NCBI RefSeq assembly: GCF_001277295.1
Contig: NZ_CP011456.1
Coordinates: 4,530,001-4,594,000, forward strand
DNA from: Anabaena sp. WA102
GTDB taxonomy: Bacteria > Cyanobacteriota > Cyanobacteriia > Cyanobacteriales > Nostocaceae
DNA: 64,000 nucleotides
Reading direction: 5' to 3'
A program made the translations under genes and the position numbers. Positions within the stretch are counted from its first letter, which is position 1. The number at the start of each line of letters is the position of its first letter. Under the pieces are notes generated by a model, which ran no database searches, was not told the origin of the DNA, and was given only the letters and a program-made list of their open reading frames with translations. Shown piece after piece: positions 33,418 to 42,378 of the stretch.

Positions 33418-34341
33418 ATGTCATCAATTTTTTTTCCGCCACTTATTCAACAAATTCATAGTGAAATCTGTGCTATTGCAGATACTAGATTATATGTCTT
33501 ACGACTGGATATAATGCACCCTCATGTTAACGGTAATAAATGGTTTAAGCTAAAGTATAACCTAGTGGAAGCTAAAGAGAAAAATTTCTCAACAATTCTT
33601 ACTTTTGGTGGCGCTTATTCTAATCATATTTATGCTACCGCAGCCGCAGGAAATCTGTTTGGTTTTCGGACTATTGGCTTAATTCGTGGAGAAGAAAATA
33701 TCCCTCTCAATCCTACTTTACAATTTGCCGTAGCACAGGGAATGGAATTAGTATATATTGATCGTCAAACATATAAAAAACGTCATACAGAAGAATTACA
33801 AAATCAGTTAAAACAGCGATTTGGAGAAGTATTTATTATTCCTGAAGGAGGTTGTAACTTAAATGGTCTGCGCGGTTGTATAGAGATATTACAAACAGTT
33901 AGAAAATTTAATACTATCTGTTTGGCTTGCGGGACAGGAACAACATTAGCAGGAATGACACTATCATTAAGTCAAGAACAAAAAGTAATTGGTTTTCCTG
34001 TTTTGAAAGGTGGTGATTTTCTCAACGAAGATATCAATAACTTATTAACAAATTATCTAGCTTCTGGTTTACCAACACTTGTTAATACTCCTGCACCTTG
34101 GCAACTTATATGTGATTATCATTTTGGTGGTTACGCTAAAGTGACTAATAAATTAAAGCTATTTTGTCAAGATTTCCAACAACAATATGATATACCTTTA
34201 GATTATATATACACGGGAAAAATGTTTTATGGAGTGATGGATTTAATTGCAAAAGGGTTTTTTAAATCGGAATCTTTGCTATTAATCCATACGGGAGGTT
34301 TACAGGGTAATCAAGATGCAATATCTAAATTAAGCGTGTAA
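33418..34341 (+). CDS. ACC deaminase / D-cysteine desulfhydrase family PLP enzyme
   Basis: A 307-aa fold-type II PLP enzyme. The Schiff-base Lys is in GNKWFKLKYNL (Lys41). It also shows LTFGGAYSNHIYATAAAG (substrate loop), PEGGCNLNGLRG and the phosphate-binding ACGTGTTLAGM. The family includes ACC deaminases and D-cysteine desulfhydrases; specificity cannot be told here. ATG at 33418 is used; a TTG two codons upstream is possible. The 3' end overlaps the convergent small gene by 12 bp. Confidence 0.85.
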   Translation: MSSIFFPPLIQQIHSEICAIADTRLYVLRLDIMHPHVNGNKWFKLKYNLVEAKEKNFSTILTFGGAYSNHIYATAAAGNLFGFRTIGLIRGEENIPLNPTLQFAVAQGMELVYIDRQTYKKRHTEELQNQLKQRFGEVFIIPEGGCNLNGLRGCIEILQTVRKFNTICLACGTGTTLAGMTLSLSQEQKVIGFPVLKGGDFLNEDINNLLTNYLASGLPTLVNTPAPWQLICDYHFGGYAKVTNKLKLFCQDFQQQYDIPLDYIYTGKMFYGVMDLIAKGFFKSESLLLIHTGGLQGNQDAISKLSV

Positions 34342-34590
34342 ATTAGCCTGTTCTTGTAACCAGGGATCTACGGGTTGTCCGTCTTTGCGTTTGAGTTCTA
34401 TTTCTATGACCATGACTTCCTTAGAACCGGGAGGTGCAGGTTTTTTATGAAAGAAAATCTCAAAATCTAATGGGTTTTGATTATGTTCTTTTAACCAATC
34501 TTGAACTTTAGTAAGGGCAAAAAATGATTGTCCTTGTGCAAACATTTGGGTAATTTGCATTTGTAATGTGTAGGGATTAATGCGACTCAT
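34330..34590 (-). CDS. hypothetical protein
   Basis: An 86-aa protein (MSRINPYTLQMQITQMFAQG, then KVQDWLKEHNQNP, then EVMVIEIELKRKDGQP). I do not recognise the family; it has a helical N-half and beta-like C-half. The frame has normal codon use and a GGAG word lies upstream of the ATG. It overlaps the deaminase-like gene tail-to-tail. Confidence 0.55.
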   Translation of the reverse strand: MSRINPYTLQMQITQMFAQGQSFFALTKVQDWLKEHNQNPLDFEIFFHKKPAPPGSKEVMVIEIELKRKDGQPVDPWLQEQANLHA

Positions 34591-34670
34591 TTTTATTGAC
34601 TCCTTTGGTATTTAGAATTATGATTATCTCACGCAGAGGCGCTCCAGACGCGGAGAGGAAGATTGAGTTT

Positions 34671-35366
34671 TTATTCTTCGGTGTTGAAATCTACTTTATC
34701 ATAAATATCTGCTAACAAGATTTGGCAGGGAATAGAAGATAGGTTTAAGAGACTTCCAAGAAATAAATTATCCTAAGAAACGAACCACAGAGGCACAGAG
34801 TACACAGAGAGAGAATTTCTGCATCAGTTTTGGGACATTTTTTTATTTGGAAGTCTCTAAGCTACTATCTCCGTCTGTAAATTCAGAAAATATCCATTTA
34901 TTATTATCGGTTTTAAAATACTGCTCAATGTGCATTGTGTATTGGTCAATTAAAATATATTCTTGTAAGCTGGGAATTGTCCGATAAGCTGCAAATTTTT
35001 CATCTCTATCATAGCTTTTGGTAGATTTTGATAATACTTCTGCAATCATCACGGGATTTACTAAAGTGTCTTTTCTTCCTTCTTCATATTCTAAGGGATT
35101 TTTCACAACCATAATATCAGGGTAGGTATGAATTTTTCTGGTGGGAATCCAAAGACGTTGATCTGGAACAAAGACTTGATAAGGTTGACGTTTGAGCGCA
35201 AAATTTAACATTTCGTAAAAATTGCCTGCAAGTTGGTTGTGATTGGGTGTTCCACCTGTCATGGTATAATTAATCCGTTGATATATTCGTGACGTATTTC
35301 CGAGTTTACCTCTAATTCTAGGTATTCTTCAGGTGAATAGTAGCGTGTTTCTTGTGCGAGGGTCAT
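34671..35366 (-). pseudogene. Uma2-family endonuclease (DUF820), frameshifted and MITE-interrupted
   Basis: The gene begins at 35366 (MTLAQETRYYSPEEYLELEV, HEYINGLII) and hits a stop after a one-base loss near 35262. The other frame continues with MTGGTPNHNQLAGNFYEML, PDIMVVKNPLEYEE and AEVLSKSTKSYDRDEKF, as in Uma2 nucleases (PD-(D/E)XK fold; Asp and the EVLS-K motif are present). It stops inside the MITE at 34749-34857. Beyond the element the frame resumes NLSSIPCQILLADIYDKVDF and ends NTEE at 34671. Excising the element with one TAA joins DGDSSL to NLSSIP. So two independent lesions are present. Confidence 0.87.
34749..34857. mobile_element. MITE family 2, copy c (109 bp), in uma2
   Basis: Perfect ends GAGACTTCC and GGAAGTCTC, flanked by TAA (34746-34748, 34858-34860). 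The subterminal A/T-rich region with TTATCC and GGGACATTTTTTT resembles copies a and b near 13.7 kb. The interior carries an AGAGGCACAGAGTACACAGAG word typical of dispersed intergenic sequences. No coding capacity. Confidence 0.85.
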
Positions 35367-35593
35367 AATTTTAATTTATAGGTTTTATGGGTTGGCGATC
35401 GCTTTTACAAGTTTCTCGACTAAGTTATAATTATAACTTTTGTAGCGACTGTCTTGATTGTCAAGCGATAGCTTTGTATCTTAGAGGTATGTTAGAAGAA
35501 TTGTTAGAAAATAACCCAGGTTTCTGAGATTGATTACACTTTTCACAGTGGTTCAAAAAGATGCAAACCAAATTACAGAGATTTTGCCCATCA

Positions 35594-35618
35594 GGGTTTA
35601 ACGCATTGCGTTAAACCC
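35594..35618 (-). terminator. perfect hairpin downstream of the giant gene
   Basis: GGGTTTAACGCA and TGCGTTAAACCC make a perfect 12-bp stem with one base between, about 20 bp past the stop of the minus-strand giant gene. A similar but imperfect stem follows the second giant gene (55696-55722). There is no clear T-run here, so termination is probable but not certain. The remaining 35367-35593 gap shows no gene. Confidence 0.5.
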
Positions 35619-35637
35619 CTAACTGGTGAGTTAGATT

Positions 35638-38600
35638 CTAAGCAAAAACAAACTGTTTAGAATCTGTCAAACTCAAACTACTGGCTTGAATCCCAGTCAG
35701 AGTAGCTAAAGTTTGATTATTGAAGACGATCGCAGTATCTGCACCAACTTGATTTAACTGGAGTGTAGAGGTGGTAATACCTAAGCTAACAGCACCTTGA
35801 ATACCGATAACATCCGTACCCAGTTGGAAGTCAAGCACGGTATTTGCAGCTTTTGGTAATTCAGCATTGACAATCCAGAATTGGTCAGCGCCAGCACCAC
35901 CGGAAATTAAGTTACCACCACCAAGACTAACTCTGAAGATATCTTTACCATCACCACCTAAAGACCGGTCATTTGCACCTAAGTAGAAGATATCATCACC
36001 AGCACCACCGGACATCCGATTATTACCTTGACCATCTCTAGCATCAAAGATGTCATTACCATCACTACCGAAAGCGCGATCGCCTTTATTCACAAACATT
36101 GTATCTTCACCGCTACCCAGATCAACGATATTGTTACCTGAGTTGGGAAAAGCAGATACAGTGGACAGGTCTACCTCGTCTTTACCTGCACCTGTAAATA
36201 CAATGTTGCTTTGACCATCGAATTGACTACCAGGAGTGGCAATTAATTTATCATCTCCTGGAGTTCCTACAATTGTAGATTGGTTGACTGCGAGAGTAAA
36301 GATATCATTGACAGTTGCCCCGGCTTTATCTGTCGCAATTACCTTGACATCTAATTTACCGACATTTCCTGTGTTGGGAGTACCACTAAAGGTGCGAGTT
36401 GTAGAGTTGAAATTCAGCCAATCTGGTAACTTACTACCATCAGCTAAAGTGGCAGAATATTTAATTAAATCAGGAATTACTGCATCATTAAGCAGTGTAT
36501 TTTCAAATGTATCTGTTACTAACTGATGCAGTCTATTTGTGGGATGAACATCGTCCCAAAAAGCATATTGATCAGGATTAACTGGAGTAGTGACTGTAAT
36601 TAGAGGTTGGGTAATATTCGTGAATTTGTAATTAGCAGGATTAGTCTGAAATGCTGTACTCAAACCAAAGATGTCTACTAAAGATAAATCAACATTGAGG
36701 GCTGGTTCTAAGTTAGTTAAAGCTTGAGTTAAAGCTGCATTAAAACCAATAGAAATTGCTCTGGCATTCGCTACATTGTTATTAGCAATACTCAAAGGAG
36801 TAGCACCCAAATCTGTTAAATTGCCAACAACAATTTCTTTAGCACCTAATCCGGCTAAGGTTGTAATTGCACTACTAATATTAGTAACTGCATTAGTCAC
36901 AGCCTGAGTAGGATCTGTGGCAAGATTTAGAAAATCATTAGCACCAGCCCAAATTACATAAAGTCCATCTTTACCAATGGAATTGGTATTTACAGTTTTA
37001 AATTGCTGAATTTGTGTTAATAATCCAGGTACGGTTATTTGCCCAAAAGTATTACTTACTCCTGTATTTGCGCCCAAAAAGGCGTAATTTTGAATTGATG
37101 GGTTTGTAAATTGTAAATCAGGGGCAAAGTAATCAACCCAAATTAAGCCATTAGAAAGACGACCTTGATAATTAGGTGATGGTGGAAAGGTGTTACCAGA
37201 TGCTTTGTAGGCGTTACCTGTATCTGAGAGACTATCACCAAAGATGACAAGGTTTTTATAAGGATTAACTGCATCTGGATCTGAGAAGGTATTTTGAGGT
37301 AGTGTAAATGTAAAGGTAGAATTGACCTTAACTGTTTGATCTAAAAGTGGATTTTTGAGAACGGGTGCGGTATTCACGTTTTGTACCTTAATAGTGAACG
37401 TATCATTAACAGATGCTCCTGTTTTATCTGTAGCTGCTACTTTAACATTCAGATTCCCTACATTATCATTAGTGGGAGTACCGCTAAAAGTCCGAGTTGT
37501 AGAATTGAAGGTTAACCAATTTGGTAAAGCATTACCATTTTCTAATGTTGCTGAATAAGTCAGAACATCTCCAGCATCAATATCTGTGAAGGTGTTGGTG
37601 GGAATTTGGAAACTGAAAGCAGTTCCTTGTTTGGCGTTTTGATCTGCAATTGTATTTTCTAATGTCGGTGCATCGTTGATATTTTCAACTGTAATTACAA
37701 AGATATCACTAACAGTTGCCCCGGCTTTATCTGTAGCGATCGCCTTAACATTCAAATTCCCTACATGATCATTAGTGGGAGTACCGCTAAAGGTGCGAAT
37801 TGTAGGATTGAAAGTTAACCAACTTGGTAAAGCATTGCCATTTTCTAATGTTGCTGAATAAGTTAGAACATCACCAGCATCAACATCTGTGAAGGTATTG
37901 GTAGGAATTTGGAAACTGAAAGCGTCACCTTGTTTGGCGGTTTGATCTGCGATCGCACTATTTAGAATCGGTGCATCGTTGACATTTTCAACGGTAATTA
38001 CAAAGATATCACTAACATTTGCTCCGGCTTTATCTATTGCGATCGCCTTAACATTAAAGTTCCCTACATTATCATTAGTTGGAGTACCGCTAAAGGTGCG
38101 AGTTGTAGAATTGAAGGTTAACCAACTTGGTAAAGCATTGCCATTTTCTAGGGTTGCTGAATAAGTTAGAACATCACCAGCATCAATATCGGTAAAGGTA
38201 TTGGTAGGAATTTGGAAACTGAAAGCGTTACCTTGTTTGGCGTTTTGATCGGCGATTAGGTTAGCAACTATTGGTGCATCGTTGACATTTTCAACGGTAA
38301 TTACAAAGATATCACTAATATTTGCTCCGGCTTTATCTGTAGCGATCGCCTTAATATTCAAATTCCCTACATTATCATTAGTGGGAGTACCAGAGAAGGT
38401 GCGAGTTGTGGAATTAAAGGTTAACCAACTTGGTAAAGCATCACCATTTTCTAAGGTTGCAGAATAGCTAAGAACATCACCAGCGTCAATATCGGTGAAG
38501 GTGTTGCTGGGAACTTGGAAATTGAAAGCAGTTCCTTGTTTGGCGTTTTGATCTGCGATCGCATTTAATAATGTTGGTGCATCGTTAATATTTTCAACTG

Positions 38601-41600
38601 CGAGAACAAAGACATCACTAACAGTTGCACCGGCTTTATCTGTAGCGATCGCTTTAACATTCAAATTCCCTACATGATCATTAGTTGGTGTACCGCTAAA
38701 GGTGCGAGTTGTGGAATTAAAAGTCAACCAACTTGGTAGAGAATTACCATTTTCTAAGGTTGCTGAATAACTAAGAACATCACCCGCGTCAATATCGGTG
38801 AAGGTATTGGCTGGGATGGTGAAGCTGAATGTCGTATCTTCTATAGTGCTTTGATCTGCAATTGATTGCAGTACTGTTGGCGGATGATTCACATCAACAA
38901 TACTGCCAACACTTGTTATGGTATCAGCTTGATTTGGGACTGCTTCTGTCAAGCCTGAGTTATCGGTTGCCACACTATAGAAGGCGTAAGTATGACCGAT
39001 TTTACCTACGTAAGTTGCCTCGGTTAGCGTAGTTTTATCCAACCAAGCTGTAAATTCACCACCGTTATCGGATACATAAATTGCGTAGGTAGCTAAGGCT
39101 GAACCGTTAGCGTCATCGTTTCCTGTCCAGTTGACTAAAAATTCAGTGTCGGGAACGATTGTGGGGAGAGCCTTAACGCTACTGGTGGGTTTGCCTGCGT
39201 CGAGGGTGTTGAAGATGGGGGGAGTATCAATGGGAGCTTCGGTATCGAAGATAATGGTGGCTTTAGCATCAATGACTGTACCTGTTGGCACGTCTCGTTT
39301 GGCTTTGATGGTGTAGTTAACGAAGCCATCGCCAATACCATCAGCGTTGTTGGGAGGTAAGAAGCCTGTGAGCGCATCTGTAGTAACTTCACCTGTATCG
39401 GGGTCAATGGTGGTGACTATCCAGAAGGCTTCTCCTTTTACAAGGTCAATACCTGCTGTTACGTCAACGAAGTAGCCGCGAGTGGCGGTTAAATCAAGGC
39501 GTTGGTTATAGAAGGGGGTGTTGGTGGGTACGTCAAAGATTAGTCCTCCCCAACCAAAGCTACCGAGTCGGAAGGTACGGAAGTCTAGGTCGGTATCGAG
39601 GGGATGGGTGATAGTGACAGTTTGGGCGGGTGCGGTGGCGGTAGATATGTTTTCAAAGCGAATGGTGTAGGGCAGGGTAGAAGAGGCAGAAGTCCATTTT
39701 TCTTCGCCAAAGCCTGTGGGGCCAATGATGTCGTTGGGGTCGCGGGGGAAAACGACGGGTATTCGTTTCCTTTTATTGGGTTTTGGTTTTGGCGGGAGTG
39801 GAGTATATGGTTGAGAACGGTAGGACGCAGATGTAATCCCCCCACCATCTGCACCCCCACCTGCACCCCCACCTGCACCTGCACCGTCATTCGGATCATC
39901 GGGGCCAGGCATATCCAAAATCCGTATGGTAAAAAATTCAGAATCATCATAGGGTATTAAAGATTTTGAATCAAAAGGGTCTGTTTGAGTTGTTTCAACC
40001 TCAATTTGGTAGGACGAGACTGTTTCGTAATCAAACGGTTTAGTAGACCATAATTCATCGTTATTTTTTATCTCGAATCCGTTTTCTGGATTACCAATAA
40101 GCTTATATTGAAAATTTGTGGAAGATGCGTTCTTTTCATAGGTTTTAAATGTCCCAATTAACGCTGACGCTGGGATATGATTTTCTTTAATAGAGGGATA
40201 ATCTGCTTTAGGAGAAGCAGGATCTAAAACAACTCCTATTTTCTGCTCTTGAAAATCCCACACACCTGGAGAAGAGGTCAACTTTTTGTAGTTGTCTGGA
40301 TATGAACTAAGTAACGTATTCCAATTTAAATCCTGATTTGAGCCTGAATTATCTTTAATTGTATTTCCATTCAAGATTGAGTTAAATATTTTAATTGCAT
40401 AGCCATGATTGTAAATTTGATAAATTTTTTCTTCTTTTACATTTGGTGCTGTTGGATGAGCATAAAATATACCGCCAATTCTCATCCTTGAATTAAGGTA
40501 TAAGTCCTGCGTGCCAAAAGGATCGTCATAACCAAACCAATTTGAGCTATGAATGCCGATCACTTGATTAGCATCAGAGGCATCTACGTGTCTGTCTGGG
40601 CCAGTCTTTATTAAATTAAGTATTTTTTCAAATGATGGGCCAGCCGCATCTAAGGCAATAATTCGATTCAACCTTGTACCGTTTTGTGCATCATAGACAT
40701 TGCCTGCATCACCTGCCATCTGAGCACCTAAGCTATGCCCAATTAAAGTGACTTTCCCCGGTGCGTAATTTTTCTCTTTTAGGTATTGAGCAACAACATT
40801 TCCCAAAAGCTGCGAATTATCAGCAGCTTTGTAATACAATTGACTGCCCAAACTGACTTGCCCGAAACCAGCGGCTGCTTGCCAATCCACTAAAATAATG
40901 TTGGCAGTTTTATCTTTTGCTTTAATTGCCGCCGCCATTTGTTGCATCCACTCAGCCGCCTGAAAATTATTACCAGGGTTCCCCCCAGTATTATTTAATC
41001 CATGAATAATGACGTAAGTTTCATTCTTCTGAACATCTCCCTTGTTCCAAATGTTGAAATAGATATCTTTACCGTTAATTTGTTTATGATCTGTCAAGCC
41101 ATTATTTAGGGGCGGATCGCCTGCCGATAAGGCAGATAAAGCTCCCTCTGAGGATGCTAAATTTAATTTACTTACCTCTTGAGAAAAGGAAGAATCGGAC
41201 AAACTCTCGCTAAAAGGAGCTATATTGAGATTATTTACTGCTTGAGCGGTAATGGGCTGATCGGCATAAGAACTGGCTGTTAAAAAGGCGGCATTGTAAA
41301 AATCTTCAATAGAAACAGTCGCATAGTTATCTTTTGAAAGTGTTGTTCCTGCGCTTTGTGCTGCATCTTGCAAACTCGACAATAATAATTGTTGAGCAGC
41401 CACTAAATTAGTTTGTAAATCACCTACAGTTTCTCCGACTGAAGCACGGAAAATATTCCAAAAATTCGCAGTTAAGGTCGGATCAGTAAATGATTCGGGA
41501 AACTCACTTTCAAACCTTTTAATATATGGACTCCAATCTAAAGGAGTGGTCGGATCATCAAGAACACTGAGAGAAAACTCAAGAGAATTAAGAGAACTGA

Positions 41601-42378
41601 GAGCTTTGGTATAAAAAGTAATTGAACCTGTTGCTCCTGGAGCCAAAACGCCAAAAGGACTATTTTCTGCTTTTAAGACTAAATCTAGAGTTGTTTCATT
41701 GGTTAAGCCTTCTTTTGTAAAAGAAACGGGAGCTTCTGTTTCACTAACCAACAACCCTAAAGGACTTTCAAAATCAACATTACCATTATTGGCATATTGA
41801 ATTGTTATGGAAATAATATCACCAGGTCTCACTGCTGAGGGGGCAATAATATCAGTCTCAAAATTAGCTTTACCTCCTTCTACAACCGAGAAGCTATCCT
41901 GTAAAGTAACGGTTTGATTGTCTTTATTCTTAGCAACCAAATTGTAACTTCCTGCTTTCTTTCCTTTTAAATTAAAAGTGGCAAATGCTTTAGTCGAATC
42001 CAGTAAATCTAAACGACTAGTAGCTATCTCTATACCGAGATTTTTATCCACAAGAGTAAAGGTTGTTCCACTATCAAATTTTGCGCCTGAAATTACGACT
42101 GTTACCTTACCTGAATTTCCTCCTACTTTTGTTGATAAAGAGTGGATTTCAAAATCGAGAAGTTTTGCTTCAATCGAAAAACTTGGCGTAGATTCGGCAA
42201 CCGTTTGTCCATAGGCTAAAACATAATAGGTTCCTGCTTGTGTTTCGGGTATAACAATTTCTTGATCGGGAGATAAAGCCTCCGAAAAACCCAGATCAAA
42301 GGCAGAACGAGTCGGCACTTCTCCATAACGCAGATATAGCTCATTCACCGCCTCCGTCGAAACACTGTCCAACTTCAA
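35638..42378 (-). CDS. giant modular exoprotein, C-terminal part: lipase, Ig-like repeats, nested SGNH hydrolase, RTX end
   Basis: A 2246-codon frame that begins at a TTG and is open further upstream to 42418, so it is really the continuation of the gene at 42375-51047. Domains in order: Ig-like/IPT region; a pancreatic-lipase-like hydrolase (VIIHGLNNTGG, nucleophile motif GHSLGAQ near residue 547); a cadherin-like segment; a Gly-rich linker; a conserved-repeat domain and an FN3-like part; five complete putative Ig (He_PIG) repeats of about 101 aa; a sixth interrupted by an SGNH/GDSL esterase (FGDSLSDTGNAY near 1711, WDDVHPT near 1942); and a C-terminal RTX/hemolysin-type Ca-binding region (GGDGKD, SGGAGADQFWI). 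The C-terminus is expected to direct type I secretion. Its stop is followed by a hairpin. Confidence 0.85.
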   Translation of the reverse strand: MKLDSVSTEAVNELYLRYGEVPTRSAFDLGFSEALSPDQEIVIPETQAGTYYVLAYGQTVAESTPSFSIEAKLLDFEIHSLSTKVGGNSGKVTVVISGAKFDSGTTFTLVDKNLGIEIATSRLDLLDSTKAFATFNLKGKKAGSYNLVAKNKDNQTVTLQDSFSVVEGGKANFETDIIAPSAVRPGDIISITIQYANNGNVDFESPLGLLVSETEAPVSFTKEGLTNETTLDLVLKAENSPFGVLAPGATGSITFYTKALSSLNSLEFSLSVLDDPTTPLDWSPYIKRFESEFPESFTDPTLTANFWNIFRASVGETVGDLQTNLVAAQQLLLSSLQDAAQSAGTTLSKDNYATVSIEDFYNAAFLTASSYADQPITAQAVNNLNIAPFSESLSDSSFSQEVSKLNLASSEGALSALSAGDPPLNNGLTDHKQINGKDIYFNIWNKGDVQKNETYVIIHGLNNTGGNPGNNFQAAEWMQQMAAAIKAKDKTANIILVDWQAAAGFGQVSLGSQLYYKAADNSQLLGNVVAQYLKEKNYAPGKVTLIGHSLGAQMAGDAGNVYDAQNGTRLNRIIALDAAGPSFEKILNLIKTGPDRHVDASDANQVIGIHSSNWFGYDDPFGTQDLYLNSRMRIGGIFYAHPTAPNVKEEKIYQIYNHGYAIKIFNSILNGNTIKDNSGSNQDLNWNTLLSSYPDNYKKLTSSPGVWDFQEQKIGVVLDPASPKADYPSIKENHIPASALIGTFKTYEKNASSTNFQYKLIGNPENGFEIKNNDELWSTKPFDYETVSSYQIEVETTQTDPFDSKSLIPYDDSEFFTIRILDMPGPDDPNDGAGAGGGAGGGADGGGITSASYRSQPYTPLPPKPKPNKRKRIPVVFPRDPNDIIGPTGFGEEKWTSASSTLPYTIRFENISTATAPAQTVTITHPLDTDLDFRTFRLGSFGWGGLIFDVPTNTPFYNQRLDLTATRGYFVDVTAGIDLVKGEAFWIVTTIDPDTGEVTTDALTGFLPPNNADGIGDGFVNYTIKAKRDVPTGTVIDAKATIIFDTEAPIDTPPIFNTLDAGKPTSSVKALPTIVPDTEFLVNWTGNDDANGSALATYAIYVSDNGGEFTAWLDKTTLTEATYVGKIGHTYAFYSVATDNSGLTEAVPNQADTITSVGSIVDVNHPPTVLQSIADQSTIEDTTFSFTIPANTFTDIDAGDVLSYSATLENGNSLPSWLTFNSTTRTFSGTPTNDHVGNLNVKAIATDKAGATVSDVFVLAVENINDAPTLLNAIADQNAKQGTAFNFQVPSNTFTDIDAGDVLSYSATLENGDALPSWLTFNSTTRTFSGTPTNDNVGNLNIKAIATDKAGANISDIFVITVENVNDAPIVANLIADQNAKQGNAFSFQIPTNTFTDIDAGDVLTYSATLENGNALPSWLTFNSTTRTFSGTPTNDNVGNFNVKAIAIDKAGANVSDIFVITVENVNDAPILNSAIADQTAKQGDAFSFQIPTNTFTDVDAGDVLTYSATLENGNALPSWLTFNPTIRTFSGTPTNDHVGNLNVKAIATDKAGATVSDIFVITVENINDAPTLENTIADQNAKQGTAFSFQIPTNTFTDIDAGDVLTYSATLENGNALPNWLTFNSTTRTFSGTPTNDNVGNLNVKVAATDKTGASVNDTFTIKVQNVNTAPVLKNPLLDQTVKVNSTFTFTLPQNTFSDPDAVNPYKNLVIFGDSLSDTGNAYKASGNTFPPSPNYQGRLSNGLIWVDYFAPDLQFTNPSIQNYAFLGANTGVSNTFGQITVPGLLTQIQQFKTVNTNSIGKDGLYVIWAGANDFLNLATDPTQAVTNAVTNISSAITTLAGLGAKEIVVGNLTDLGATPLSIANNNVANARAISIGFNAALTQALTNLEPALNVDLSLVDIFGLSTAFQTNPANYKFTNITQPLITVTTPVNPDQYAFWDDVHPTNRLHQLVTDTFENTLLNDAVIPDLIKYSATLADGSKLPDWLNFNSTTRTFSGTPNTGNVGKLDVKVIATDKAGATVNDIFTLAVNQSTIVGTPGDDKLIATPGSQFDGQSNIVFTGAGKDEVDLSTVSAFPNSGNNIVDLGSGEDTMFVNKGDRAFGSDGNDIFDARDGQGNNRMSGGAGDDIFYLGANDRSLGGDGKDIFRVSLGGGNLISGGAGADQFWIVNAELPKAANTVLDFQLGTDVIGIQGAVSLGITTSTLQLNQVGADTAIVFNNQTLATLTGIQASSLSLTDSKQFVFA
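37370..38880 (-). repeat. five tandem 303-bp units (He_PIG domains)
   Basis: Five head-to-tail coding units of 303 bp start near 37,370 and each encodes FTDIDAGDVL, SYSATLENGN, SWLTFNSTTRTFSGTP and VKAIATDKAGA-like blocks. The near-identity between units implies recent expansion or gene conversion. They lie inside the gene at 35638-42378. Confidence 0.85.

Noticed and set aside
36236..39960. Several plus-strand frames opposite the giant gene, including 39604-39960
   Set aside because: They are antisense shadows of repeated Ig-like units and of the Gly-rich linker.
42376..42378. TTG as a true start of the second giant frame
   Set aside because: The frame is open upstream and reads family-like sequence (YYRFEVGAGETL) up to the homopolymer.
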